NCBI RefSeq assembly: GCF_026340465.1
Contig: NZ_JAPEPC010000001.1
Location: 4,779,001-4,843,000, forward strand
DNA length: 64,000 nt
Reading direction: 5' to 3'
Source of the DNA: Streptomyces sp. NBC_01306
GTDB lineage: Bacteria > Actinomycetota > Actinomycetes > Streptomycetales > Streptomycetaceae
Shown here: one piece after another, positions 50,222 through 59,043 of the stretch
Layout of the letters: each line of letters begins with the position of its first letter
Numbering within the stretch: the first letter of the stretch is position 1
Translations under genes and position numbers: made by a program
Notes under the pieces: generated by a model
Seen by the model: the letters and a program-made list of their open reading frames with translations, nothing else
What the model was told of the DNA's origin: nothing
The model's database searches: none

Positions 50222-51181
50222 TCAGGCGCCCAGCGCTGCCACGATGGCGTCTCCGAGCGCCTTGCCGACCGGCGGTGGCGAGGCGTGCCCGATCTGCCGG
50301 TAGCGCGCGGTCTTCCGGCCGGCGAATCGCCAGCTTTCCGGGAATGCCTGCAGCAGCGCGGCCTGTGAGTCGGTGAGTTTGATCGGCTCCGACGGATCGT
50401 CGTCGGGACCCGGAACGTCGTCCGCCAGGGCGCCCCCGTTGACTCCCATACGAGCCCAGGCCTTCTTGCTCCCCGTCGGCCCGAGATCGGCTCCACCCCG
50501 ATATTCGGAGCCACCCACCAGTGTGGGTGCCACGCTCACGGCCCGAGCTGCCCAGCTGTCGGCGCCCGGCCAGCCGCGGGACGCCATGGAACGACGCAGC
50601 GCACGGCCGACCGAGAGGTGGGTTCCGACAGTTGGGGCCGGCGGCCGAAAAGCGTCGAAGTACCGCTCCTTCATCGCCACCAGCACACCCTGCTTGCGGT
50701 CCTGCGGTACGCCGAAGTCTGCCGCGTTCAGAACGAACCAGCCGAACCGATATCCCAGGTGCTCCAGTTCCTCGCGGATGAACTCGCGGGTGGACTCGAA
50801 GTTCGGAGCATCGACCAGTCCGGGCACGTTCTCGATGAGGAGTGCGCGTGGCTGGACGGAGTGGACGAGGAGAACCGCGGCCTCCAGAAGACGCAGCTCC
50901 CCCTCGGTGTCGGCCCGTGCTGCGGTTGCGCTGGATTTCACCCGTGGGAGCCCCGCCGACAACAGGTCGACGTCGTAGGTTTCCGGATGTTCGTCCGGGA
51001 CGAAATCCAGGAGGTCCATTTCCAGGACCTTCCACCCCGGGCGGTTGAGATGCAGCGTCTCGCAGGCCACGGGCTTCCGGTCCAGCAGCAGCACCGGTTC
51101 GAACCCGGCCTGTTCCAGCCCCAGCGCCAAGCCACCGGCCCCGGCACACACATCCACGAACCGCAGCGCTTTCTCCCTCAC
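50222..51181 (-). CDS. C5-methyltransferase homologue lacking the catalytic cysteine
   Basis: The 319-residue protein keeps motif I (VDVCAGAGGLALGLEQAG), the SAM-binding acidic residue in LLLDRKP, motif VI LIENVPGLV (117-119) and most of motif VIII (GVPQDRKQGVLVA). Motif IV, normally G-x-P-C-x-x-F-S, reads SAGLPRVKSSAT: the nucleophile Cys is Arg80. Motif X is degenerate (RQIGHASPP for GNAxPP). The protein cannot form the covalent intermediate of this family as known. Its intact frame and conserved fold argue against simple decay. GTG 51181 overlaps the vsr stop (GTGA). It may be a specificity or DNA-binding partner of the active enzyme encoded next. Confidence 0.85.
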   Translation of the reverse strand: MREKALRFVDVCAGAGGLALGLEQAGFEPVLLLDRKPVACETLHLNRPGWKVLEMDLLDFVPDEHPETYDVDLLSAGLPRVKSSATAARADTEGELRLLEAAVLLVHSVQPRALLIENVPGLVDAPNFESTREFIREELEHLGYRFGWFVLNAADFGVPQDRKQGVLVAMKERYFDAFRPPAPTVGTHLSVGRALRRSMASRGWPGADSWAARAVSVAPTLVGGSEYRGGADLGPTGSKKAWARMGVNGGALADDVPGPDDDPSEPIKLTDSQAALLQAFPESWRFAGRKTARYRQIGHASPPPVGKALGDAIVAALGA

Positions 51182-51633
51182 AGGTCCCCACCTTCTTGTC
51201 GTGTTCGGCGCCCGGAGCGCTTCTGATCGACGACCGCGGCCACCTGCTCGGCGATCCTGGCCGGTGACTCGTGTTCCCAGAAACGCAGAACGGTCCATCC
51301 CGCTCTTGCCATGTGTTCGGTGGTCTCGGTGTCCCGATCCATGTTTCGCTGCAGCTTCTGCCGCCACCACTCCGCGTTCGCCTTCGGCTGCGTTGCGTGT
51401 TCAGGGCAGCCGTGCCAGAAGCAGCCGTCCAGGAAGACAGCCACTTTCGCGCGGGTGAAGGCGATATCGATCGTTCGACGCGGCATGTCCGGAACGCGCA
51501 CGTTGAGTCGGTAGCGGCGCCCAGAGGCATGCAGCAACTTGCGCACCGCCAGCTCGGGAGCGGTGTCCCGACTGGCTTGGCGACTCATGCGGGCGGAGAC
51601 GTCGGGGGAGGAGGGCTTGGCGGTACTCATCAC
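51178..51633 (-). CDS. vsr: Very-short-patch-repair (Vsr) endonuclease
   Basis: The product of about 151 residues has the Vsr fold. RQASRDTAPELAVRKLLHASGRRYRLN is the conserved N-terminal helix with a basic arm, followed by DIAFTRAKVAVFLDGCFWHGCPEH, which holds the catalytic Asp and the Cys/His zinc ligands, and VLRFWEHES near the C-terminus. Classical Vsr nicks at T:G mismatches made by deamination of 5-methylcytosine. In operons with MORC-like and Z1 genes it may instead act as the restriction nuclease. The start is ambiguous: GTG 51633 is nine bases from AGGA; ATG 51630 and TTG 51639 are possible. Confidence 0.9.
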   Translation of the reverse strand: MMSTAKPSSPDVSARMSRQASRDTAPELAVRKLLHASGRRYRLNVRVPDMPRRTIDIAFTRAKVAVFLDGCFWHGCPEHATQPKANAEWWRQKLQRNMDRDTETTEHMARAGWTVLRFWEHESPARIAEQVAAVVDQKRSGRRTRQEGGDL

Positions 51634-51644
51634 TGACAAGTTTC

Positions 51645-54593
51645 CTACTCGACGCCGTCTTCGCGATCAATGATCACGCGATCACGCTTCCCCGAGTCGA
51701 TGGCGCGGAAGCGCACGCGGCGTTCCCGCTCACCGTCCTTCGGCAACGGTGCGACCAAGGAGAACGCCATCACCAGATGCCGGGGGTCGAGTGTTCCGTC
51801 GGCGAGCAGCCGAGGCTCGTCCTCGATCACGGGATACAGCACCAGGGCGCCTCGTCGCCCCCGGGTCGGCAACTCTGCCGACGGGTCTTCCGTACTGTTC
51901 GGCGCACCTGCCACGGCCAGGGCGACGCCACGGTGCTTCGGTTCGCTGACCGCGCCGAAGAGATCGCCGCGGCGCCGTGTTCGATGCGCCAAGGAGAGAG
52001 GGCGGGAACCGAAGATCCTCGCTTCGGTACGGCGGAGCGACGTCTGCTGTGGGACGATCACCAGCCAATCCTCGATACGGTCGGCTCTGCCGGCCGAGAC
52101 GAGTGACGCCAGGTGCGGCGAGAAATGCGTGGGGATGGACCAGCGCAGATCACTCAGAATCCCGACCAGGGCATCGTGGCCCAGGGTGCCGAGAACAGCT
52201 TCGTAACCGCCGTTCCGGCCGTGAGTGGGGGAGACGTGCCTGGGCGTGGGGTCCAGACCTTCCAGAACGGGGCGCCAGGCCTCCGCATTGTGAACGAGGT
52301 CCGTCGGGTCGGTCGGATACGCGGTCGGCTCCACCCACTCGCCCGGCGACCGGATCTCCACCAGCTCCGCATTGAACATCTTGTTCCGTGCTGCGGGCCT
52401 GAGCCAGGGGAGGTGCTGCGACACCAGCGGTGGAATCTGCGCGGGCGTCAACTGGGGCTTTCCGTCGATCAGTTCGGCGTACCGTGCCAGCTGCCCTCGG
52501 AAATCCTCCTCGTCGCGGCAGATCGCCTCGAAGGCCTCGTACAGATCGACCGTTCCGGACTTGCCCAACGGCTCGTTTCGCCCGATGTACAGGCGTACCA
52601 GGTCGCGGTATCCCGGGCGGAAGCCGAACCATCGACCCATCTGCATCAGAGTGTCCGCCTGCTGTGTGGTGCGGCGGTAGTAGGTGACCGTCAGGCCCTC
52701 GACCGTGAAGCCACGGGAGAGCTTGGTGCCACCCACAAGGATCTTCCAGACGTGCGGGGTGCGATCGAAGTCCAGACCGAGTTGTTCGAAGTAGCGGTCC
52801 GAATCACCGTTGACGACGATCACCGGCCTGCCGCCCTGCCCTATGAGCTGGCGGGCGCGGCTGACGTACGGGCGCAGCTCGTCGTACGACGAGGGAGTGG
52901 GCAGGCCACCTGCATGCGCCTCGCTCACCCGGGAGAAGTCGTCGGCGAAAAGTGCTGCCAGGCGGTCGTGGCCCGCCATGGAGGCATAACCGGCCTCGTG
53001 CCACATGGAGTTGATACGGAGTGCCAGTTCGGCGTGATCGTCCTTCTTGACCGACTCGTGTACCAGCATGGTGTGGTGGCGGAAGGGCGCTTCGGGAGTT
53101 CCGTCGGCCGCCCGGAAGAGCTTCATGGCGCCCGAGAGGACGAAGGCGTCCATGGCCTCCTGCAGGCGGTCGTTCGACGCGTCGTGGATGCCTCGTACAT
53201 GTGCCAACTCCTGCGAGTCGGCGCACGTGCGTTCGCCGTCGCTGACCGGCTTGTCCAGGTCGTGGAAGTCCTGGACTCCCATGTATCCGGCCGGCCGTGG
53301 CAGCGATATGAGGAAATCCGTGGGGAAGATGTCCTCGACATCGCTCGGGTCGATGAAGACGTTCGCGAAGGGCGTCGCGGTGTAGCCCACGTACTGGGCC
53401 CGGGGGAGGAGTTCGAGGAGTTGGGAGATCAGCGAGTTGATCGCGGTCCGCTCGGCTCGGCCCTTTTCCCAGCGCTTCGGATTGGAGGTGTTCACCGAGG
53501 CCTGATCGGACTCGTCATCGATGATCAGGACCGGGAGTTCACCGAGGAGCCCGTGGATCTGCTTCAAATCCTTGACGAGCTTGGTGAGAACAGACTTGTT
53601 CTTCTTGACCACCATCACGCGCGCGTCGGCATGATGCAGATTGCGTGGGTCGTGCAGGGGGAGGGTGTGTTCGCGCTTCTCGACCTCCAGGGCGCGGATG
53701 CCCTGAGCCAGACTGTTGTAGTCCTTGTCCCGGGTCGTCAGCCGTTCGATGTCGAAGTGCCCCAGCATCGACGGGCGGCCCCCGTGACGCACGAACGTCG
53801 ACCAGTCGGGGTCGTCTCCGACGTAGTCCACACCGATCAGCGTGTCCGCGTCCGCAGGGTTCGCGCCACGCAGGATGTTCTCCTGACCGATCAGTTCCAT
53901 GTCCATGCGGCGTTGTGTCTGCGCGCGGAGCAGGTTGAGGGTGCCGCCGAGGACGATGACCAACCGGTAGCCCGCGTCGATCGCTTTTGCCGCCACACCG
54001 GTGAAGTTGGCCGTCTTACCGGACTGCACGTAGCCGACGACGAGGCCCTTGGCCTGGCGTACAGCCGACTGCTCGGGGTCCGTGAGGCGCTCGACGACCG
54101 CGCGGCTCGCCTCGTCGAGGCTTGCGATCGCCGCGTCCGACCAGCCCTTCGCGCGAAGGGTGCGCTCGTAGGCCGTCCAGTAGAAGGAGTGCGCCGCCAC
54201 CCGGTCGGAGGTGTACCAGGGGGTGAACTCGCGTGCGATGACAGTCGCGCCCTGCACCGTGTTCACCGGGATCGCCGCGTCAAGCACCTTGCGCAGGTCC
54301 GGGCCGATGCGAAGTCGTTCGTACGCCGCTGTACGCCGCGCGTCGGTACGGGGCGGCGTGTCCGACGCCCACCGCGGGGTGTCGGCGAAGTCCCAGGCTG
54401 TCAGGGCTCGGCTCCACAGCGCGATCAGGAGTCCGTCCCCGCCGGCGACGCACGCCCGGAACGTCTCCTCGGTGAGGTCGGCGTCGGGGTGGTCCTCGTC
54501 GGCGGCGAGCGCCGCCCACTTCGCCAGGTGGCGTGGGCTGTCCTGCATACCGGCCAGTGCGGAGGCGTGAATCTTGAGAAGTACGTCGCTCAT
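51645..54593 (-). CDS. Z1-domain NTPase (defence island unit C)
   Basis: The 982-residue protein has Walker A VVGYVQSGKTANFTG (about 185-199), a Walker B-like LIIDDESDQASVN (about 353-365) and the Z1 domain (about 450-700) with EIVRNGDSDR-like and VGGTKLSRGFTVEGLTVTYY and RRTTQQADTLMQMGRWFGFRPGY segments that resemble helicase motifs V and VI. Z1 proteins are found with MORC-type ATPases and Vsr in restriction-modification loci and are thought to be helicase-like translocases. ATG 54593 has GAGGATTTCCCC upstream. It follows the MORC-like gene by 41 bases and precedes vsr by a few bases. Confidence 0.88.
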   Translation of the reverse strand: MSDVLLKIHASALAGMQDSPRHLAKWAALAADEDHPDADLTEETFRACVAGGDGLLIALWSRALTAWDFADTPRWASDTPPRTDARRTAAYERLRIGPDLRKVLDAAIPVNTVQGATVIAREFTPWYTSDRVAAHSFYWTAYERTLRAKGWSDAAIASLDEASRAVVERLTDPEQSAVRQAKGLVVGYVQSGKTANFTGVAAKAIDAGYRLVIVLGGTLNLLRAQTQRRMDMELIGQENILRGANPADADTLIGVDYVGDDPDWSTFVRHGGRPSMLGHFDIERLTTRDKDYNSLAQGIRALEVEKREHTLPLHDPRNLHHADARVMVVKKNKSVLTKLVKDLKQIHGLLGELPVLIIDDESDQASVNTSNPKRWEKGRAERTAINSLISQLLELLPRAQYVGYTATPFANVFIDPSDVEDIFPTDFLISLPRPAGYMGVQDFHDLDKPVSDGERTCADSQELAHVRGIHDASNDRLQEAMDAFVLSGAMKLFRAADGTPEAPFRHHTMLVHESVKKDDHAELALRINSMWHEAGYASMAGHDRLAALFADDFSRVSEAHAGGLPTPSSYDELRPYVSRARQLIGQGGRPVIVVNGDSDRYFEQLGLDFDRTPHVWKILVGGTKLSRGFTVEGLTVTYYRRTTQQADTLMQMGRWFGFRPGYRDLVRLYIGRNEPLGKSGTVDLYEAFEAICRDEEDFRGQLARYAELIDGKPQLTPAQIPPLVSQHLPWLRPAARNKMFNAELVEIRSPGEWVEPTAYPTDPTDLVHNAEAWRPVLEGLDPTPRHVSPTHGRNGGYEAVLGTLGHDALVGILSDLRWSIPTHFSPHLASLVSAGRADRIEDWLVIVPQQTSLRRTEARIFGSRPLSLAHRTRRRGDLFGAVSEPKHRGVALAVAGAPNSTEDPSAELPTRGRRGALVLYPVIEDEPRLLADGTLDPRHLVMAFSLVAPLPKDGERERRVRFRAIDSGKRDRVIIDREDGVE

Positions 54594-54634
54594 GGGGGAA
54601 ATCCTCGGAAGTTGACGGCCGGCGGTGTGCTGAG

Positions 54635-56188
54635 TCAGGGCCGGCTACGGAGACGGCGCTCGCGCTGTGCTCGCACTGACGCGAGCAGAATCGCGTTCCA
54701 GTAGTCCAAGCGGTCCGCGCGGGCCTTCTCCCAGCGGCCCAGCCCGAAGCAGTCCTCGACGAGTAGATAAAGGAGTGTCTTGGTCACCGGCGCGTCATTG
54801 GCGCCGCCGCGCCGCCCGTCGTTGAAGTCGTCCCGGAACTCACCGTTGAGGACGACGACGTTGTTCTCGCGGTCGAGTCGGAAGAAGCAGTCGTCGGGCA
54901 ACGGGCCCCAGACGAAAGCGATGGGAGTCTCCCCGGGCTTCTCCGGTAGCTCCTCCTTCACGGCACGCTTGACCTTCGGGTCCAGGCCCTTGCCGGGAGC
55001 CGTCACTGCCTTCCGCACGATCTCGGACCGTTTGCCGCCGTCCCTGTACGCGGCTTCCGCGTCGGCGAGGTAGGCGTGGAAGGAATGTCCGGACGTGTCC
55101 GTGGCCTTGTCCATCCCCAGGGTGAACGCCGGCGTGACGGTGACGTCCTCCTTCTTCACATCCAGGCTGAACACACTGTTCGGTTCGGCAGGCAGGTCCA
55201 CGGCCACCCGGGCCAGGCCGAGGTGACCTTCCGGGCCCCTCAGATCGTTCCAGCCCCCTGCCTGAACGAGACGGTCGTTGCGGTAGAAGTAGAACCCCTG
55301 CCGCTCGTGGAGCGCACCGATCTGGCGGAAGCCCGCGTGCTTGGACTTCGCCGGCCAGATGTGGGCCGTCAGCCGGACATCGCCGACGCCTTCCACCGGC
55401 GCGGTGAGCACGCGCGGGTAACCGGCCCTGCCCGGTATCACGTAGCCGAAGGGGTCCAGGGGGTCGACCGAGATGTGGTCGACCTCCTCGCCGAGTTCAT
55501 CCGTGCCCGTTCCGACGTCCCACACCGCGATGTCCAGCTTCAGGCCGCGGGCGAGGAAACGGTGAAGGTACAGACCCAGGTGGGTTTCCAGTCGGGATAT
55601 CGCCTTGGACAGGTACTGCTCGCTCTGCCCACGCGCGACCGTCTCGAAGGCGCGCACCTGGTCCCAACGCACAACTGTGCCGTGCCACTCGATGACGCCG
55701 TCGTAGCGGTCGATGAGGTCCTGTGCGTAGCGGGGGTCCACCGTGTCGCAACGGAAGCCGTCCTTGATCCCCTCGGCGGTGAGGCGGCGCCCCGCGGCGC
55801 GGCTGCGTTTCGTGCGGCTGACGACAGTGAGTTCGTCGGCAAGTGAAAGGGACGCGGACTTCAGCCCGGTGCCGTACATGCCCAACGCGTTCTCGCCGTA
55901 GGAGCGCAGCCGCCCCACCGTCATCGCGGCGTCCAGCCCTGCGTCGTCCATTCCTTTGCCGTTATCGACAATGAGAAGCGTGAGGATGCGGTCCGTGTCC
56001 CGCAGGAAGTGCACGACGATCTCGCCGGCAGCCGCGTCGATGGAGTTGTCGATCAGATCCGCGACAGCGGCCTCGAAGCCATAACCCTGGTTCGTGAGTG
56101 CCTTGCCGTAGTCGGCGTCCGGGGGCAGATGAGTACTGCCGCTGGTCGGTACGTCGTACTGCCAGCCGGCACCGGGCTCGTAGGGCAT
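54635..56188 (-). CDS. MORC-like GHKL ATPase (defence island unit C)
   Basis: The 517-residue protein carries a GHKL ATPase at its N-terminus: N box FEAAVADLIDNSIDAA (38-53), G1 IVDNGKGMDD (73-82) and G2 LGMYGTGLKSAS (102-113). The LIDNSIDA core and the following domain order match the prokaryotic MORC-like proteins described in restriction-modification operons (Iyer, Abhiman and Aravind 2008). Such proteins close on DNA on ATP binding. The C-terminal third is unassigned and ends with basic residues. ATG 56188 with GAGG nine bases upstream leads unit C, followed by Z1, Vsr and the methyltransferases. Confidence 0.88.
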   Translation of the reverse strand: MPYEPGAGWQYDVPTSGSTHLPPDADYGKALTNQGYGFEAAVADLIDNSIDAAAGEIVVHFLRDTDRILTLLIVDNGKGMDDAGLDAAMTVGRLRSYGENALGMYGTGLKSASLSLADELTVVSRTKRSRAAGRRLTAEGIKDGFRCDTVDPRYAQDLIDRYDGVIEWHGTVVRWDQVRAFETVARGQSEQYLSKAISRLETHLGLYLHRFLARGLKLDIAVWDVGTGTDELGEEVDHISVDPLDPFGYVIPGRAGYPRVLTAPVEGVGDVRLTAHIWPAKSKHAGFRQIGALHERQGFYFYRNDRLVQAGGWNDLRGPEGHLGLARVAVDLPAEPNSVFSLDVKKEDVTVTPAFTLGMDKATDTSGHSFHAYLADAEAAYRDGGKRSEIVRKAVTAPGKGLDPKVKRAVKEELPEKPGETPIAFVWGPLPDDCFFRLDRENNVVVLNGEFRDDFNDGRRGGANDAPVTKTLLYLLVEDCFGLGRWEKARADRLDYWNAILLASVRAQRERRLRSRP

Positions 56189-56790
56189 GTATTACCTCGC
56201 ACGCGCAGCGGACTGTGCCTGCGTGGGGGACGGGCGGCAGTCGAATCACTTCTACTGTTCGTGAAGATACTGCAAAGGCAACGTGACAGTCATGCGGTCA
56301 CCGATATTGCTCTCGGCGCCTGAACGGCTGTGTGCGGGCCGTTGGACTCGGGCGGTGCGCAGCTCGTCGTCGTGGGGCCTGTGCCCCATGGCGGCCCCGA
56401 TGCACCAGCCCAACCGGACCCGCCCGTCGGCGAGTCGGGTAGTCCCTCGCTCCGGCCTCGGACCGTGATCTTGCTGGTTGTCAGGGTCGGCGCGGGGACA
56501 GTACGGCCATGTTGATCATCGTGACTTGTGCGGACTGACCAGGAGGCGGTGGTCGCAGGTCACAGCATGGTTGCGTGCGCGATCGGCCGGGCTTGCGCGC
56601 CGCTTTCTGGGTAGGCGCGCGGCACAGGAACACCGATCTCTCTCGGTGAGTGGCGTGCGGAGCTGATGTAGGGCCTCCCGTCGCGTTGCCCCCCGGAGGG
56701 CAGTCCCCGGCCCGGCCAAGTGGCTTGTGCGGAAGAAGTCTTGGACCGACGGCCTGGCTGAGCCGGGGCGCAGGGACAAGGGGATGTCGT
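56189..56790. other. Intergenic region right of the island, no gene seen
   Basis: About 600 bases separate the MORC-like gene from the permease. Frames here lack codon bias. The left end must hold the unit C promoter. I found neither a tRNA, nor terminal inverted repeats, nor a direct repeat matching the other island edge, so how the island arrived cannot be read here. Confidence 0.4.
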
Positions 56791-58452
56791 ATGGCCGATA
56801 TATCCAACTCTCCGACTGGGTCCTCGGAGAAACCAAGGCTACGGCGAGACATGGGCCGGATCAGTCTGTTGTTCGCCGGCGTGGGGTCGATCATCGGCTC
56901 GGGCTGGCTCTTCGGTGCGCTCAATGCGGCCAAGCTGGCTGGGCCGGCCTCGATCTTCTCGTGGGCGATCGCCGCCGTGATGATCCTGCTCATCGGGCTG
57001 TGTTTCGCCGAGCTGGGGACCATGTTTCCGGTATCCGGTGGAGTGGTGCGTTTTCCGCATATCTCCTTCGGGTCGTTCGCCAGTTACACCACGGGATGGA
57101 TCAACTGGATCGCCGCGGCGACGGTAGCTCCCATTGAGGTGGAAGGCGCCCTTCAATACGCCACTAAATGGGCAGATTTCACCCAGTTCCATCCGGATAG
57201 TGGGGCGCACACTCTGACGTCACTCGGTTATGTGGTCGCGGTCATCGCGATGGCGTTCTTCGTGGCGTTGAACTACTTCGGTATCCGCTGGTTCGCGCGG
57301 GTCAACAACGCGCTGGTGTGGTGGAAGCTGGCAGTCATCATCCTGGTGGTCGTCGCCTTCGCCGTCACAGCGTTCCACGGCCGGAACTTCACCGCTGCGG
57401 AGTACGGCGGGTTCGCACCGGGCGGGATGAAGGGCATTTTCACGGCCATCTCGACCGCCGGCATCACCTTCTCCTTCCTCGGCTTCCGCCAAGGCGTCGA
57501 GCTGGCGGGTGAGACGGACAACCCCAAGCGCAACGTCCCGTTCGCGGTCATCGGTTCGGTGCTGGTCACCGGAGTGATCTACATCCTGCTGGAGATCGCC
57601 TTCATCGCCTCCGTCCCGGGGCACGATCTGAAGTCCTCCGGCGGCTGGCTCAGCCTGACGTTCGCCAACGACTTCGGCCCGCTGGCGGCGATCTCCAGTG
57701 CCATTGGGCTTGGCTGGCTGGCGTACATCCTGTACGTCGACGCGGTGCTCTCTCCCGCGGACACCGGACTGGTCTACACGACGGTCACGGCTCGTATCTC
57801 GTATGCCATGGGACGGAACGGGAACGCGCCGGAGGCGCTGACGAAGACGACCTCGCGGGGAGCGCCGATGATCAGTCTGATCGTCACGTTCGTGCTGGGG
57901 CTGATCGTCTTCCTGCCCTTCCCGAGCTGGCAGCAGCTGGTCGGATTCATTACTTCTGCGACGGTGCTGTCCTTCGGTTCCGGTCCGCTCGTGCTGGCTG
58001 CGATGCGGCGCCAGATTCCGGACTGGGACCGGCCGTTCCGGGTGCCCGGCGGTGATGTGATTCCGTTCCTCGGGCTGTACTCGGCGAACCTGATCGTCTA
58101 CTGGGCAGGCTGGAACACCAACTGGAAGCTGTTCGCGACCATCGGCATCGGCTTCGTTCTCCTGGCCATCTTCGAGGTCACCGACAAGGGCCGAGCCCCG
58201 AAGCTGGACTGGCGGGCGGGTCTGCCGTGGCTGGCGCCGTGGCTGGTGGGCCTGGCCATCGTCAGCTGGATGGGCGATTACGACGGGGGCCAGGGGTACA
58301 TCGGGCTCGGCTGGGGCTTCCTGGCCAACCTCGTTCTCGCCGCGGTCGTCTATCTGCTGGCGCTGAGGTTCAGGCTTCCGGCGGCACGGGTGGAGCGTCA
58401 TATCGAGGAGGCCCGTGCCGAGGCCCGGGTTGAAGAAGAGGAACTGGGCTGA
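56791..58452 (+). CDS. APC-superfamily amino-acid/polyamine permease
   Basis: The 553-residue membrane protein has about twelve to fourteen hydrophobic segments. TM1 is ISLLFAGVGSIIGSGWLFG with the substrate-binding G-S-I-I-G-S-G core; TM6 contains TFSFLGFRQGVELAGET, typical of the aspartate/glutamate and polyamine-type permeases (AspP-like in S. coelicolor). The long acidic C-terminus (EEARAEARVEEEELG) is cytosolic. ATG 56791 has an AAGGGG ribosome-binding site. The substrate is uncertain. Confidence 0.87.
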   Translation: MADISNSPTGSSEKPRLRRDMGRISLLFAGVGSIIGSGWLFGALNAAKLAGPASIFSWAIAAVMILLIGLCFAELGTMFPVSGGVVRFPHISFGSFASYTTGWINWIAAATVAPIEVEGALQYATKWADFTQFHPDSGAHTLTSLGYVVAVIAMAFFVALNYFGIRWFARVNNALVWWKLAVIILVVVAFAVTAFHGRNFTAAEYGGFAPGGMKGIFTAISTAGITFSFLGFRQGVELAGETDNPKRNVPFAVIGSVLVTGVIYILLEIAFIASVPGHDLKSSGGWLSLTFANDFGPLAAISSAIGLGWLAYILYVDAVLSPADTGLVYTTVTARISYAMGRNGNAPEALTKTTSRGAPMISLIVTFVLGLIVFLPFPSWQQLVGFITSATVLSFGSGPLVLAAMRRQIPDWDRPFRVPGGDVIPFLGLYSANLIVYWAGWNTNWKLFATIGIGFVLLAIFEVTDKGRAPKLDWRAGLPWLAPWLVGLAIVSWMGDYDGGQGYIGLGWGFLANLVLAAVVYLLALRFRLPAARVERHIEEARAEARVEEEELG

Positions 58453-58578
58453 CGGAGTAGCGGGCGCCCGTCCTGCGGTGGTGAGCGGCGCCGGCCCCGG
58501 CGTCGCTCGCACCACCCCGCCCGGCGGCGAACCTGTCGCTCGCCCGGGGGAGGCCCGCGGAGGCGGGGGCGCTCCGCG

Positions 58579-58584
58579 TAGCGT
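58579..58584 (+). promoter_or_regulatory. Leaderless -10 element (TAGCGT) of the YrhK-like gene
   Basis: TAGCGT ends six bases before ATG 58591, without a ribosome-binding site. Confidence 0.45.
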
Positions 58585-58590
58585 GGCTGT

Positions 58591-58893
58591 ATGAGTACAG
58601 GCACGACCCCCGGCACGCTGACGCTGCACATCGGGCACGAGGAAGTGGCCATCCGGCGGCGTTACGAGGTTGCCAGCATCCTCAACGACATCCTTGTCGC
58701 CGTGTGGTTCATCGTCGGCAGCGTGATGTTCTTCTCCGACGACTGGACCGTGACGGGGACGTGGTGTTTCCTCATCGGCAGCATCGAACTGCTGATCCGC
58801 CCGGTCATCCGCCTCTTTCGGCACCTGCACATCCAGCGTGTCCGTTCCTCCTCCGAGAACGGGCAGGTCACTGACTCCGCGCAGGATTTTTAG
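58591..58893 (+). CDS. YrhK-like small membrane protein
   Basis: The 100-residue protein has a soluble head (LTLHIGHEEVAIRRRYEVASILND) and two closely spaced transmembrane helices (ILVAVWFIVGSVMFF and TWCFLIGSIELLIRPVIRLF), the layout of the YrhK domain. It ends with a short basic and polar tail. Function is unknown. It is probably leaderless and is followed by a very strong terminator. Confidence 0.75.
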   Translation: MSTGTTPGTLTLHIGHEEVAIRRRYEVASILNDILVAVWFIVGSVMFFSDDWTVTGTWCFLIGSIELLIRPVIRLFRHLHIQRVRSSSENGQVTDSAQDF

Positions 58894-58939
58894 CTGGCTT
58901 ATCAGCGCTGGATTACGAGGGCTGGATCATGAGGGCCGT

Positions 58940-58989
58940 GACCTCAGGGGCTGTCCGGCGGATCCGGTCGGAGGACAGCCCCTGAGGTC
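58940..58989. terminator. Strong bidirectional hairpin between the YrhK-like and SEC-C genes
   Basis: A perfect 17-bp stem pairs GACCTCAGGGGCTGTCC (58940-58956) with 58973-58989 across a 16-base loop. It lies between convergent genes. Confidence 0.8.
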
Positions 58990-59043
58990 GCGGCCCGCCG
59001 CGCCGACCCACCCGTAGCGCTATGAGGAACGTCCAGCGGCGCC

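Noticed and set aside
32080..56188. Integrative element with integrase and att sites
   Set aside because: No integrase, transposase or relaxase is encoded, and I found no matching direct repeats at the two edges by eye; a computed search for repeats between 31.8-32.1 kb and 56.2-56.8 kb would settle it.
56481..57023. Minus-strand gene or transposase remnant right of the island
   Set aside because: The frame overlaps the start of the APC permease, has no codon bias and no recognisable transposase motif.
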